A stretch of 64,000 nucleotides of DNA from Microbacter margulisiae (GCF_014192515.1 NZ_JACHYB010000001.1:186001-250000); one strand, 5' to 3'; positions 52,307 to 62,318 are shown, counted from the first letter of the stretch. The notes: generated by a model from the sequence alone, not told the origin. Numbers and translations: made by a program.

Positions 52307-52948
52307 TCATTGTTTTTCTGCGCGGATTACAATAAAGCTGCCTTCTCCAGATCCCGTTCGGGGAATTTCGACAGTTTGCAAGATTTTGATATCGGTAAAG
52401 ATAGTTTGGTAGATGGCTGATATAAAAAAACCGGTTTGATGGAGCAATGATGTTATTTCTTGCGTACAAAAAAATGTCGCTTCTTTGTAAAACAGGCTTT
52501 TATCCTGATGTTGAAGATAGGATTGCCCGATTGGACTGTTTCGATCGACAAAGGCAACAACCAATACTCCGCCAGGTTTTAATACACGGGCTGTTTCATG
52601 AAATGTTTCCAAAGGATCGTTGACAAAACAAATGGTGGTTACCATTAATGCGGCATCAATCGACGAGTCACGATAGGGAAGCTTCTCGGCAACAGCCTCT
52701 GTCACGTTAAGTCCCCGTTGGATTGCTTTTGCTCGCATGGCAGGCGACGGATCTATTCCTTCGGCTATGCCAAGAGGTAAAGCGAATAGTCCGCTTCCAA
52801 TGCCAATCTCAATTGTTCTTCCCTGCGATGGCCATACTTTCCTGATCGCTTCTATTTCGGATAAATAGGCAAACCGGTTCTCTTCAAACCATTGTTCATA
52901 TACATCAAGGTGTGCTTCAAAGGGAGCCGTCTTAGCATGCGCATTCAT
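52307..52948 (-). CDS. SAM-dependent methyltransferase
   Basis: A 213-aa class I methyltransferase with SAM motif EIGIGSGLFALPLGIAEGID, later ALMVTTICFVNDPLETFHET and ARVLKPGGVLVVAFVDRNSP, as in UbiE/Methyltransf_11 proteins. The substrate is unknown. Its ATG overlaps the stop of the ARMT1-like gene by four bases, indicating coupled translation. In other genomes, similar methyltransferases accompany the NifX-like/DUF134 genes found upstream here, so a metal- or arsenic-related role is conceivable but not shown. Confidence 0.88.
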   Translation of the reverse strand: MNAHAKTAPFEAHLDVYEQWFEENRFAYLSEIEAIRKVWPSQGRTIEIGIGSGLFALPLGIAEGIDPSPAMRAKAIQRGLNVTEAVAEKLPYRDSSIDAALMVTTICFVNDPLETFHETARVLKPGGVLVVAFVDRNSPIGQSYLQHQDKSLFYKEATFFCTQEITSLLHQTGFFISAIYQTIFTDIKILQTVEIPRTGSGEGSFIVIRAEKQ

Positions 52949-53832
52949 GGGTTGTCCTTTAATGAATTTGACTTTAACGCATGGTGGAATGCTTCATTAT
53001 ATACGACACAATTTCCTTTTTCGGCACCTATAAAGCCGGCAATGACATCACATTTGGCCATTAGCATAAAGAAAATGCGCGGATCATGAAGAGCATAAAG
53101 TCCTTCCAGGTTTCCCTGTCCTTTGGAGATGATAAGATCGGCTGCTTCAAAATGTTGACGGAACTGTTCGCTTGAACGTTCGAGTATTGTCGAAGGAGCA
53201 TCAAATCCATTGGTAATGACGTTGGCCACATGTTGCATTCCTGTAGCCTGGACATCTTCCAGCGTCGCATCATTAATCGTTGCTCCTCCACGTACTACGA
53301 AAGTCACATTGGGATGCTCTATGGTTTCAAGAAACAGACGGTCAAATACAATTTCTCCGGCATTGTCGCCTAAATAGAGGATAGATTTGGCTTCGGCAAT
53401 CTTCTTTTTCAGAAAAGATGAATGGTCAATCGATAACGGTTTATCGATAACATGATGAATCGTCTCTTCTATATCAAAGGTATGATTTGCCCCGTAATCC
53501 ATAATATTGCCGGCAATGGCTAATCGCATGGCTAAAGTAAACGGATCGGCAGCATTCCCGACGCGACTTTTCCATAGCGGATAGAGCGCTAAAGCAACTT
53601 CATTGTTTTGCCATTTCTCTTTTTGATAGAAATCGTCTATGGCTAAAATTGTCTGCACTTTATGTTGTAAAACCCGCTGCAATTCCGGCGTTGACAGCTC
53701 TTCATCCCCGGAGATGACCTGCTCCATGTAGGTGAAGAGTTCTTCCTTTTGTGCATTATTAGCAGCGTGCTTTTGTAAAAGCGTTTCATACGTCCGTTTA
53801 AAACAGCCCTTACAGCGTTCGTCAAAAAGCAT
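52945..53832 (-). CDS. DUF89/ARMT1-like damage-control phosphatase
   Basis: A 295-aa protein of the DUF89 family, metal-dependent phosphatases that hydrolyse damaged or surplus phosphometabolites. Signature motifs: MLFDERCKGCFKRTYE at the N-terminus (CxxC), YLGDNAGEIVFDRLFLE (metal-binding D and N), VVRGGATINDATLED and ISKGQGNLEGLY. The N-terminal Cys pair marks the prokaryotic subgroup with an extra metal site. It lies 11 bases after the NifX-like gene and overlaps the methyltransferase gene. Confidence 0.9.
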   Translation of the reverse strand: MLFDERCKGCFKRTYETLLQKHAANNAQKEELFTYMEQVISGDEELSTPELQRVLQHKVQTILAIDDFYQKEKWQNNEVALALYPLWKSRVGNAADPFTLAMRLAIAGNIMDYGANHTFDIEETIHHVIDKPLSIDHSSFLKKKIAEAKSILYLGDNAGEIVFDRLFLETIEHPNVTFVVRGGATINDATLEDVQATGMQHVANVITNGFDAPSTILERSSEQFRQHFEAADLIISKGQGNLEGLYALHDPRIFFMLMAKCDVIAGFIGAEKGNCVVYNEAFHHALKSNSLKDNP

Positions 53833-53843
53833 ATAAGAAATTT

Positions 53844-54572
53844 TTAGTGATCACAATAATTGGCTCCGGCGTGTAGGGTGTTGGTCGCAAAATCTGCTGC
53901 CAACGCTTTGGGTTCTTTCATTTCGGCGCCGACAAAGACATTTATTTTTTGCTGATGGAATAAATCGATTGCTTTTTGTCCCATTCCACCGGCGATGACA
54001 TCGGTTACGCCATGCTGTGCCACCCAGGCAGGATATAAACCCGGTTGATGCTCCGGCGGAGTGATGCGTTCTTCGTTCCCTACTTGACTGTTTTCATCAA
54101 TATCGATGATGGAGAATTGCTGGCAATGTCCGAAATGTTGACATAATCTGCCATTTTCCAATGGAATAGCGATACGTTTTTTCATTGTTTTATTTTTATT
54201 GAAGTTAGCTGTTTGATTGTATTCTGTTACGTTGACTTCTGCTGCCTTTTCATGGTTATTATCAAGCAAATCAATGATTTCATGAATAGTTTTTGTGTTG
54301 TCTTTCAAAATAATCATTTGAATGCGCAGACTGTCAATCAATGCTTTAATTTTTTGGCCTATCTCTCCTGAAATGACCTGGGAAACACCATGCTCAGCGA
54401 GAAATTGCATGGCTGCTGCGCCTGCTCCTTCATCCATTGACAGAAACTGATTGGGCAGGAATTCAATACTTTTGAGCTCCTTATCGTAAATGACAAAGTA
54501 GGCAGCTCTTCCGAAATGAGTGTCAACGGGACTGTCCAGTGAGTTTTTTAAAGCAGTGATAGCAATTTTCAT
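53844..54572 (-). CDS. Two-domain NifX/NifB-type Fe-Mo cofactor-binding-fold protein
   Basis: A 242-aa protein with two copies of the Nitro_FeMo-Co (dinitrogenase Fe-Mo cofactor) fold. Domain 1: MKIAITALKNSLDSPVDTHF, GRAAYFVIYD, and HGVSQVISGEIGQKIK. Domain 2: MKKRIAIPLENGRLCQHFGH, CQQFSIIDID, HGVTDVIAGGMGQKAIDLFH. The His in DTHFGR and the C-Q-H-F-G-H-C site could bind a metal cluster. No nitrogenase genes occur nearby; such proteins are common in anaerobes without nitrogen fixation, usually beside DUF134 genes as here. Confidence 0.9.
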   Translation of the reverse strand: MKIAITALKNSLDSPVDTHFGRAAYFVIYDKELKSIEFLPNQFLSMDEGAGAAAMQFLAEHGVSQVISGEIGQKIKALIDSLRIQMIILKDNTKTIHEIIDLLDNNHEKAAEVNVTEYNQTANFNKNKTMKKRIAIPLENGRLCQHFGHCQQFSIIDIDENSQVGNEERITPPEHQPGLYPAWVAQHGVTDVIAGGMGQKAIDLFHQQKINVFVGAEMKEPKALAADFATNTLHAGANYCDH

Positions 54573-54590
54573 TTGATGATGTATTGAATG

Positions 54591-55142
54591 TCATGAGTGC
54601 CTTAAATGGCCGTGGCAATGAGGGCAAATTTCATGTTTACAAGGCATTCCGTGAACATGTGGTTTGGAAAATCCACAAATTGGGCATGTACATCGTCCGT
54701 TATTTGAAAACGTTTCGGGATATTCGGCGGATTGATCTGCAGAAGCAATCTGGTCGCTGTTGCATAAAGGACAACGGATTATCGGTTCCTGTTTGTTGAG
54801 GCGGTTGAAATAGCTTCCGCATTGATGACAATTATACCAATCGCTGTCAAAATAAATTTTTCCCCCCTCGATGATGATTTGCTTCCCCATCACAAAAGCT
54901 TCTGCAATTTTCTGCCTTGCTATGGCATAAATACGCGTTAGTGTAGGCCGGGAGACCTGCATTTCCATGGAAGCCTCATGATGATTCATGCCTTCGTAAT
55001 CGCATAAACGGATTGCTTCATACTCTTCGAAACGAAGAAATATGCTTTCGGCTGAGTCATTGTCAATGGATGACCCATATGGCTTAAAACCTGATATAAT
55101 AGGAGGATTACTTACTTTTCTCCAGCGTTTCGGACGTGGCAT
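54591..55142 (-). CDS. DUF134 HTH protein with C-terminal metal-binding region
   Basis: A 183-aa protein: the N-terminal DUF134 part (MPRPKRWRKVSNPPIISGFK; FEEYEAIRLCDYEGMNHHEA; MQVSRPTLTRIYAIARQKI) is a sigma-70 region 4-like HTH, so it probably binds DNA. The C-terminal half has Cys pairs CHQC, CPLC, CTCPIC, CPHC and several His, as in Zn-ribbon or rubredoxin-like sites. It starts the minus-strand run DUF134, NifX-like, ARMT1-like, methyltransferase, deformylase and may autoregulate it. Confidence 0.9.
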   Translation of the reverse strand: MPRPKRWRKVSNPPIISGFKPYGSSIDNDSAESIFLRFEEYEAIRLCDYEGMNHHEASMEMQVSRPTLTRIYAIARQKIAEAFVMGKQIIIEGGKIYFDSDWYNCHQCGSYFNRLNKQEPIIRCPLCNSDQIASADQSAEYPETFSNNGRCTCPICGFSKPHVHGMPCKHEICPHCHGHLRHS

Positions 55143-55218
55143 TTCCTTTGATTTCTATTGCCTGCAAATATAATGAACAATAGATCAAAATCAAAATATG
55201 ATGAAGATTTACATCCGA

Positions 55219-56241
55219 TCATGAGATGTACGAAGGATGATTTTTTTGACAAAGTTCCGTATAGACATTCAGCAATTTTTGGCGGACTATGTTTTTGTCA
55301 AATTGGGTAATCAACTGTTTTGATATATTCAGACCAGCTTGATACTCTGCCGGGGAAGTCATCAGCCTTTTCGTCATCTCAATGAAATTCTGCGTGGTGG
55401 TTGCTTTTAAATAAGGATTTTCGTACAACGATACATATTCAGGCAAATCCCTGAATATAACGGGAATTCCGCTGCAAGCGGCTTCTATTGGAGCAAGGGG
55501 ACAATTTTCCTGATAGGAAGGAAAGAGCATTACATCCGCTGCGGCATAAACCAAAGGCATCTTTTCCAAATCAAGCATGCCGGTAAAATGAATATTTGAT
55601 TTGGCATGTTGAATCCGGTTGTCGATACGAGCAATGCCTTCTGTAATGGTTTTGAAAGGACGGCCACCCACCCAGACAAATTGAGCCTCAGGTATTTGCT
55701 CCGAAATATCGATAAAATCTTCAACTCCTTTTCTTGCTTGTAATTGGCCTACTCCAAGAACAACAAATACGTCATCTTTTAATCCTAATAAAGCACGTCC
55801 TTGTTGGCGCATCTCGTCTGTCCGTTGCCATTTTTCAATAGAAATAGGATTGTAGATATTAATGATATTTGTTTTGGATCCCAATGATTTAATCGTGTCA
55901 TGTACGTGAGGCGATATGGCAATACAGACATCTGCATATGAATAGACATGTTTAAAATAGAGTTTAAAGAGAGGCAGCATCAATTTCCACATCGGCAAAG
56001 AACCTTTGATGGAATCAGGAATAACGTGAACCGTCAACACACGCCTGTGTTTGTATTTTATACCCTTCCAAAAATAATACGGGCCGTAAGTATGACTGTG
56101 CAAAATATCTCCATGTCCTTTTTCTTCGTTTATAATGATTCCGACATCGTTCTTCGATTTCATCAAGTCAATATGCTCAATAAAAGAAGTATAAACGCCA
56201 TTCCCTTTAACTGATGTTTCATAGATGATGTGTATGTTCAT
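55219..56241 (-). CDS. Glycosyltransferase, family 4
   Basis: A 340-aa retaining GT-B glycosyltransferase. Markers: N-terminal GNGVYTSFIEHIDLMK, donor-domain start VFVVLGVGQLQARKGVEDFI, MLFPSYQENCPLAPIEAACS and the E-x7-E region followed by GIPVIFRDLPEY. Likely uses UDP- or GDP-sugars for cell-surface glycans; the acceptor is unknown. It stands alone between the DUF134 operon and a DedA gene. Confidence 0.88.
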   Translation of the reverse strand: MNIHIIYETSVKGNGVYTSFIEHIDLMKSKNDVGIIINEEKGHGDILHSHTYGPYYFWKGIKYKHRRVLTVHVIPDSIKGSLPMWKLMLPLFKLYFKHVYSYADVCIAISPHVHDTIKSLGSKTNIINIYNPISIEKWQRTDEMRQQGRALLGLKDDVFVVLGVGQLQARKGVEDFIDISEQIPEAQFVWVGGRPFKTITEGIARIDNRIQHAKSNIHFTGMLDLEKMPLVYAAADVMLFPSYQENCPLAPIEAACSGIPVIFRDLPEYVSLYENPYLKATTTQNFIEMTKRLMTSPAEYQAGLNISKQLITQFDKNIVRQKLLNVYTELCQKNHPSYIS

Positions 56242-56319
56242 CGATATTACATTTATACGGTTAAACTATGGCTGAATTGTTGATTGTCGGTTTTTGTTGT
56301 AACATGAATAGAAGATAAG

Positions 56320-56928
56320 TTATTCATTGGCCTTGTGAGTTGATTTTATTAGATTGATAATGAATATGATAACTACTGTTGCTGGTACGGCTAATAAGAA
56401 ATAGGGAAGATAAACAATTTCTTGAGAAAATTTATCCCAGTGAGGACCAGCCATATAACCAATTGTAATATAAAAAATTGCCCATATTGCAGAGCTGAAT
56501 GCTACTGCCGAAAAATAATGAGAACGCTTAACATGCAAAAAGCCGCATGCTACAGCAGCATATCCTCGTATAAAAGGCGTCAGTCGACCGATAAAAATAC
56601 CTTTCCAACCACGTTTATCAACTGTTTCACTCATTTTTTGAAGTCGTACATATGAGATTGGAAACCATTTTGGCTTTTGGGTTATAATGAATTTTCCAAT
56701 CAATCCAAAAAGAATATATAAAATCGCGGCTGCAAGAATATCGGCTGCAAATGCCGTAACAATTATTTCAGGAAGAATAAACAAATTGGAGTATGCCAGG
56801 TAACCAGAAACAATAAGTACCATCTCATTGGGTAAAGGTGTAGGAGCTCCGACTTCTTGTAAGAAGAGAAATCCAAAAATAACAATGAGACCATATTCAT
56901 GAACGTATTGTATAAATTCGATAGGCAT
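56320..56928 (-). CDS. DedA-family membrane protein
   Basis: A roughly 202-aa polytopic inner-membrane protein of the DedA/SNARE-associated family (undecaprenyl-phosphate or lipid translocation). Motifs: FLFLQEVGAPTPLPNEMVLI near the start, GWKGIFIGRLTPFIRGYAAV (conserved F/Y-x-R-x-x-P-x-x-R) and PHWDKFSQEIVYLPYFLLA. The frame is open nine codons upstream to 56955; the ATG at 56928 (MPIEFIQYVHEYGL) resembles family starts more. Confidence 0.9.
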   Translation of the reverse strand: MPIEFIQYVHEYGLIVIFGFLFLQEVGAPTPLPNEMVLIVSGYLAYSNLFILPEIIVTAFAADILAAAILYILFGLIGKFIITQKPKWFPISYVRLQKMSETVDKRGWKGIFIGRLTPFIRGYAAVACGFLHVKRSHYFSAVAFSSAIWAIFYITIGYMAGPHWDKFSQEIVYLPYFLLAVPATVVIIFIINLIKSTHKANE

Positions 56929-57088
56929 GGGATGACAACTAAGATTCATGTTCAAGACAAAGCTTACATCACAAAGATAGTTGCTTTTTGTTACAAAACG
57001 GTTACGATAAAATCAGTTTTTAAAGAAAAGCTATCACAAAACCAGGTGCTACATTCAATTATATTGATGATTTTGTCATTATGTAATG

Positions 57089-57119
57089 TTGTGGCATTGG
57101 GCAAAATAAGCTATCTTTG
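57089..57119 (+). promoter_or_regulatory. Promoter of prfB
   Basis: TTG (57089-57091), 20 bases, TATCTTTG (57112-57119): consensus-like. The ATG at 57167 follows a 40-base leader. Confidence 0.6.
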
Positions 57120-57166
57120 TATTCGAAAAATCCGACAACTTATATTTTTAAATCCCTTTACTATAA

Positions 57167-58256
57167 ATGATTACGACTGAACAACTGAAAGCAGTGTCAG
57201 AACGCGAAGATGCGTTGAGGAGGTATCTTTGACGTCGATGAGAAATTAATACAACTTGAAGAAGAAGAGCGGCGTACGCATGTGGAGAATTTTTGGGAAG
57301 ACCAAAAAGCAGCAGAAGAACAAATGAAAAAAGTACGCAGCATTAAGATGTGGATAGATGGCTACAATGAGGTTGTTGCTGCTGTGCAAGAGTTGGAATT
57401 AGCATTTGATTTTCTGAAGGAAGGTGCTGCAGAAGAACAAGAGGTTGAGGCTGCATATCAGCATGCTATGAATCTGATAGAAGCTTTGGAACTTCGTAAT
57501 ATGTTGCGCCACGAAGAAGATAAATTAGGTGCTGTTCTTAAGATTAATGCTGGCGCCGGAGGCACAGAAAGCCAGGATTGGGCGTCGATGTTATTCCGTC
57601 TTTACCAACGCTGGTGCGAATCGAAAGGATATAAAGTTACCGTTACCAACTGGTTGGATGGTGATGAGGCTGGCATTAAGACGGTCACCATGCAAATTGA
57701 AGGTGAATATGCGTACGGTTATTTGAAAAGTGAAAATGGGGTTCATCGCCTAGTCAGGGTTTCTCCGTATAATGCGCAAGGTAAGCGAATGACCTCCTTT
57801 GCGTCGATATTTGTCGTCCCTTTGGTAGATGACAGCATTGAGATTGTTATTAATCCGGCAGATATTGAATGGGATACATTCAGATCCTCCGGGGCTGGTG
57901 GGCAAAATGTCAATAAGGTTGAGACAGGCGTGCGATTGCATCACCTGCCTACCGGTATTGTGATTGAAAATACAGAAAGCCGTTCCCAGTTTGGTAATAA
58001 AGAAAACGCTTTGAGACTTTTGAAATCTCAACTCTATGAAATGGAACTGGAAAAAAGACGTGAAGCACAACAGAAAGTGGAAGCCGGCAAGAAGAAAATC
58101 GAATGGGGATCGCAGATACGAAGCTATGTCTTTGATGATCGCCGGGTGAAAGATCACCGGACTAACTATCAGACATCCAACGTACAGGCTGTTATGGATG
58201 GGTATATTGATGAATTTATAAAAGCCTATCTGATGGAATTTGGTGATCAGTCATAG
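57167..58256 (+). CDS. prfB: Peptide chain release factor 2 with programmed +1 frameshift
   Basis: RF2 ends translation at UGA and UAA. The first 21 codons (57167-57229, [21 protein letters not shown]) run into TGA at 57230-57232. The site is gaggaggtatctttgac: an internal Shine-Dalgarno aggagg three bases before ctttgac, the classic autoregulatory slip site. Skipping T57230 continues at GAC (57231) to the TAG-ended main frame with GGQ ([17 protein letters not shown]) and the SPF tripeptide region (reads [12 protein letters not shown] downstream). Coding is join(57167..57229, 57231..58256). Low RF2 lets the ribosome pause at UGA and shift, restoring RF2. Confidence 0.97.
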
Positions 58257-58363
58257 AGCTTCTATGTATTGAGAATTCAACTTTAAAAAGAACTGGAAAT
58301 AATTTTGTGTAACTTATGGTTTGAACATGCTCGTGATGGAGCAAAGCCGTTAAAATGATTTGT

Positions 58364-59887
58364 ATGACAAAGAAAGTATTATTGATGATCCTCGATGGTT
58401 GGGGACTCGGTGGTCAGACGAAAGCAAATGTTATTGCACAAACGCCTACCCCATATTGGGATACATTGTTGCAGAACTATCCTCATGCACAACTTGATGC
58501 ATCAGGCGAAAAGGTGGGGTTACCTGATGGGCAAATGGGAAATTCGGAAGTGGGTCATTTAAACATTGGCGCCGGACGTGTGGTGTATCAGGATTTGGTG
58601 AAAATCAACATTGCTTGTCGTGATCATTCTATTTATGAAAACCCTGAAATTGTAAAAGCGTTTCGTTATGCTCAAGAACAAAATAAACAAATTCACCTGT
58701 TGGGTTTGGTTTCAGATGGCGGAGTTCACAGCTCATTGGATCATGTTTTTACCCTGACCGATATTGCCAAGTCATACGGCATTGATAAAACATTTGTACA
58801 TTGCTTTATGGATGGACGAGATACCGATCCTCGCAGTGGAAAAGGCTTCATTGAAGCATTGGAAAACCATTTGTCCAAATCAACTGGAAAAATTGCTTCT
58901 GTTATTGGCCGGTACTATGCCATGGATAGGGATAAACGTTGGGATAGGGTCAAAGAAGCATATGATTTGCTGGTACAAGGGCAAGGTACTCCTTCAACAA
59001 ATATGGCAGAGGCTGTTCAACAATCCTATGATGCAGGTGTTACGGATGAATTTATCAAACCTATTGTTCATGTAGATACTGATGGCGCTCCACTGGCTAC
59101 CATTCAACCGGATGATGTGATTATTTTCTTTAATTTCAGAAATGATCGCGCAAAAGAATTGTCGATTGTTTTGACCCAACATGATATGCCGGAGCAGGGA
59201 ATGCATACAATGCCTTTGTATTTCTGCACCATGACGCCTTATGATGCGTCATTTAAAGGACTGCATATTTTGTTTGATAAAGATAATGTTCAGAATACAT
59301 TGGGAGAAATTGTTGCGAAAGCCGGCATGCACCAATTACGCATCGCAGAAACTGAAAAATATGCCCACGTTACATTTTTCTTCTCGGGTGGACGCGAGGA
59401 ACCTTTTGTCAATGAAGACCGTATTTTGGTGCCATCACCGAAAGTAGCAACTTACGATTTAAAGCCCGAAATGAGTGCTCATGAAGTTGCTAATAAATTG
59501 ACTGAAGCCATTCAATTACAAAAATACCAATATATTACAGTGAATTTTGCTAATGGCGATATGGTAGGACATACCGGCGTATATGAAGCAATTGAAGAAG
59601 CAGTGGTTGCTGTTGATCATTGTTTGGAACAAGTGGTGGAAGCTGCTAAGCAAAATGATTATGACGTGATTATCATTGCAGATCATGGCAATGCAGACAA
59701 TGCACTCAATGCGGATGGTACCCCGAATACTGCTCATTCACTTAATCCGGTTCCGTTTGTGTATATTTCAAAGAATCAAGCAGCTCATGTTGAAAATGGA
59801 ATTTTAGCTGATGTGGCTCCATCTATTTGTACATTATTGGGTATTGAGCAACCCAAGGAAATGACTGGTAAGAATTTGATTCGTTGA
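58364..59887 (+). CDS. gpmI: Cofactor-independent phosphoglycerate mutase
   Basis: Interconverts 3- and 2-phosphoglycerate in glycolysis with two Mn ions. The protein (507 aa from the ATG at 58364; an ATG three codons earlier is possible) has [12 protein letters not shown], the phospho-acceptor Ser in [45 protein letters not shown], and the metal-binding [12 protein letters not shown] and [10 protein letters not shown]. It is followed by a terminator-like hairpin. Confidence 0.97.
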   Translation: MTKKVLLMILDGWGLGGQTKANVIAQTPTPYWDTLLQNYPHAQLDASGEKVGLPDGQMGNSEVGHLNIGAGRVVYQDLVKINIACRDHSIYENPEIVKAFRYAQEQNKQIHLLGLVSDGGVHSSLDHVFTLTDIAKSYGIDKTFVHCFMDGRDTDPRSGKGFIEALENHLSKSTGKIASVIGRYYAMDRDKRWDRVKEAYDLLVQGQGTPSTNMAEAVQQSYDAGVTDEFIKPIVHVDTDGAPLATIQPDDVIIFFNFRNDRAKELSIVLTQHDMPEQGMHTMPLYFCTMTPYDASFKGLHILFDKDNVQNTLGEIVAKAGMHQLRIAETEKYAHVTFFFSGGREEPFVNEDRILVPSPKVATYDLKPEMSAHEVANKLTEAIQLQKYQYITVNFANGDMVGHTGVYEAIEEAVVAVDHCLEQVVEAAKQNDYDVIIIADHGNADNALNADGTPNTAHSLNPVPFVYISKNQAAHVENGILADVAPSICTLLGIEQPKEMTGKNLIR

Positions 59888-59902
59888 AAATAATATGTTT
59901 TG

Positions 59903-59931
59903 CAGAAAAGGGCGATGAATTCGCTTTTTTC
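59903..59931 (+). terminator. Probable terminator after gpmI
   Basis: Imperfect stem agaaaagggcg/cgcttttttct with a seven-base loop; the 3' arm contains six T. Confidence 0.6.
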
Positions 59932-60005
59932 TAAAAACTAAGCATAGCGAAATACTATTTCTTAAAAATTGCCGTTATACAAAGAAACATTATAAAAGGC
60001 AGCAT

Positions 60006-60710
60006 ATGAAAAAAATCGGACTGGTGGCATTGTTTTTTGTGGCATTTTGGACTGAAGCGTTAGTTGCTCAAGATAACAGTTTCCGGGAAATAGATGACCG
60101 TCCGTGGCACTATGGATTTGTGCTGGGTTTTAATGTTTTCAATTTTAGTGTAACTCCGACCAATATAAAACAGTTTCAAGGTGCGCAGGTTTCTTCTGTA
60201 ACGCCTGGCTTTACTGTAGGTTTGATCTTGGATAAGCGGTTGTCCAAATATTTCGATCTTCGTACTGTCCCCACATTGAATTTACTTGATCGTGTAGTGA
60301 CCTATCAGGATTCTTCTTTAAGAGTCAATAAGTCAGTTCCTGCTACAATTGATTTTAAATCGTCTTTGATAGATATTCCTGTATTTGTGAAGTATAGAGC
60401 TGTTTGGTATGGGCACTCACGTCCTTATGTGTTGTTGGGAGGCGGGATGACCTATAGTTTATCTCATGACGGCGTTGATGGAGACGGAAATACTCAGGTT
60501 GCACTAAAACCGTTTGATTTTTATATTGCGGCCGGAGTTGGATGTGATTTTTATTTTAAGTATTTCCGTTTAGCTCCTGAGCTGAAATTTACATTTGGCT
60601 TGAATAATCTATTGAATTCAACCCCTCCTTCCGGAGCAAATCCGTTATATACCAACGAACTATCAAAAATGACCTCAAGAGCTGTTGTGCTGAGTTTTAA
60701 TTTTGAATAG
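60006..60710 (+). CDS. porT: PorT-family outer-membrane protein
   Basis: PorT is needed for type IX secretion in Porphyromonas and relatives. The 234-aa protein has a signal peptide (MKKIGLVALFFVAFWTEALV), then an eight-stranded-barrel-like pattern: WHYGFVLGFNVFNFSV, TPGFTVGLILDKRLSKYFDL, SSLIDIPVFVKYRAVWYG, PYVLLGGGMTYSL, AAGVGCDFYFKYFRLAPELK and final strand VVLSFNFE with a terminal aromatic. Position, length and pattern fit PorT; general barrel proteins are an alternative. Confidence 0.85.
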   Translation: MKKIGLVALFFVAFWTEALVAQDNSFREIDDRPWHYGFVLGFNVFNFSVTPTNIKQFQGAQVSSVTPGFTVGLILDKRLSKYFDLRTVPTLNLLDRVVTYQDSSLRVNKSVPATIDFKSSLIDIPVFVKYRAVWYGHSRPYVLLGGGMTYSLSHDGVDGDGNTQVALKPFDFYIAAGVGCDFYFKYFRLAPELKFTFGLNNLLNSTPPSGANPLYTNELSKMTSRAVVLSFNFE

Positions 60711-60714
60711 TTTC

Positions 60715-61284
60715 TTATTTGGATAAAAAGTCACCAATCAACCCTTTGACTTTTGGTACTGTTTCAAAAATGTTATCGTTTACTACGACAATATCAAATT
60801 TTGGAGCAAATTCCAATTCCAAGGCAGAGCGTTTTAGTCGTTCTTCAATTACTTCGATCGGTTCTGTTCCACGATGAATGAGCCGATTTTTTAATTCTTC
60901 AATGGATGGCGGTTTGACAAAGACTGATAAAGCCCGTTCTCCAAAATATTCTTTGAGCCTTAATCCTCCTTTTACATCTACATCAAAGAAAAGATTTGTT
61001 CCAAGAGCAAGTTTGTTTTCTACTTCGTTTTTGAGTGTGCCGTAATACTTATTGGCATAAACTTCCTCATACTCAATGAATTCTCCGTCTTCAATTTTTT
61101 GAAGAAAATCTTTTGTCGAAAGAAAATAATATTCTACACCGTTTTGCTCATTGCCTCTCGGTAAACGATTGGTAGCGGAAATGGAGAATTGGAACGAAGG
61201 CACTTCCTGCATTAGATAATTGATAAGAGTGCTTTTACCGGCTCCAGAGGGGGCTGAAAAAATGATGGCTTTTCCTTCTTTCAT
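60715..61284 (-). CDS. gmk: Guanylate kinase
   Basis: Phosphorylates GMP to GDP. The 189-aa product has the P-loop FSAPSGAGKSTLI, SATNRLPRGNEQNGVEYYF (GMP-binding), FIEYEEVYANKYYGTLKNEV and FFDVDVKGGLRLKE. It follows yicC by 38 bases on the same strand, a common pairing. Confidence 0.97.
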   Translation of the reverse strand: MKEGKAIIFSAPSGAGKSTLINYLMQEVPSFQFSISATNRLPRGNEQNGVEYYFLSTKDFLQKIEDGEFIEYEEVYANKYYGTLKNEVENKLALGTNLFFDVDVKGGLRLKEYFGERALSVFVKPPSIEELKNRLIHRGTEPIEVIEERLKRSALELEFAPKFDIVVVNDNIFETVPKVKGLIGDFLSK

Positions 61285-61322
61285 TCAAAAATATGTTGAT
61301 AGGTAATATATATGCAATATTT

Positions 61323-62192
61323 TTATAAGATATTGAGTACTTGTTCTTTAATTTGTTCCAAGTCATCCTTCATCAATACGACGATCTTTTGCATTTCACT
61401 ATGATTGGCCTTAGAACCTAATGTGTTGATTTCCCTCCCCATTTCTTGTGCTATGAAGCCCAGCTTTTTTCCCGAGCTTGATTCGGTAGCCATCGTAGAG
61501 CGAAAATAGTCAAGATGATTTTGAAGCCGTGATTTTTCTTCATTGACGTCAAGTTTCTCAATATAATAAATCAATTCTTGTTCAAATCGGTCTGCATTGT
61601 ACGTTTCGCCTACATTTTGAATGCCTTCATGTAGTCGTGTTTTAATATGTTCAATGCGTTCTGCCTCAAATGGAGAAACCAAGTCAAGCAATTTCTGAAT
61701 GTGATCCAGTTTTTCATTGAAAAGCTTTTCTAATGTTTGCCCTTCTTGCAGCCGAAATTCTTTCACTTGCTGTAATGCTTCAAGCGTAACGTCTAAAATG
61801 GTTTGCCATTCAAAATCATCCAGTATTTGTTCTTCGTTTGCAAAAACCTGTGGCATCCGTAAAATGATATCAAACCAATTTTGAGGAACAGGTAACTGAT
61901 TTTCTTCTGCTAATTGCAGAATTTGCTCGTAATAGTTTTGAAATACAGTTGCATTGATTTTTTGAGTTGATTTTTCGTTTGAATTGGTGATGGCGATGGA
62001 TACATCGACTTTACCTCTTTCCAGATGTTGGGTAATCAGTTTTCTCAAATCAAGCTCTTTTTCCCTGAATATGGAAGACATACGGAGAGATATGTCAATT
62101 TGTTTGCTATTCAATGTTTTGATTTCAACAGTAATTTGTTCGTTTGCAATTTCACGGGTTGCTTTACCGAACCCCGTCATAGATTGAAGCAT
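61323..62192 (-). CDS. yicC: YicC-family endoribonuclease
   Basis: A 289-aa YicC protein, a family shown in E. coli and B. subtilis to act as an endoribonuclease on certain RNAs. Motifs: MLQSMTGFGKATREI, IKTLNSKQIDISLRM, LERGKVDVSIAI, LIYYIEKLDVNEEKSRLQNH and the C-terminal GKKLGFIAQEMGREINTLGS, KANH. Length is standard. It is the first gene of a two-gene unit with gmk. Confidence 0.95.
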   Translation of the reverse strand: MLQSMTGFGKATREIANEQITVEIKTLNSKQIDISLRMSSIFREKELDLRKLITQHLERGKVDVSIAITNSNEKSTQKINATVFQNYYEQILQLAEENQLPVPQNWFDIILRMPQVFANEEQILDDFEWQTILDVTLEALQQVKEFRLQEGQTLEKLFNEKLDHIQKLLDLVSPFEAERIEHIKTRLHEGIQNVGETYNADRFEQELIYYIEKLDVNEEKSRLQNHLDYFRSTMATESSSGKKLGFIAQEMGREINTLGSKANHSEMQKIVVLMKDDLEQIKEQVLNIL

Positions 62193-62318
62193 GATTGAGC
62201 TGATTAAAATTAGAATGCAAATGTACGGGTTTTGGGTTAAAAAGTGTACATTTGCAAATTAATTTTGTCCAATCGATTGGCTTACACGAGTAAGTTAATG
62301 TAAGTACGCAAATATTTT

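Noticed and set aside
53844..54572. Nitrogen-fixation locus suggested by the NifX/NifB-type domains
   Set aside because: No nifH, nifD or nifK gene is in the window, and this fold is common in non-fixing anaerobes.
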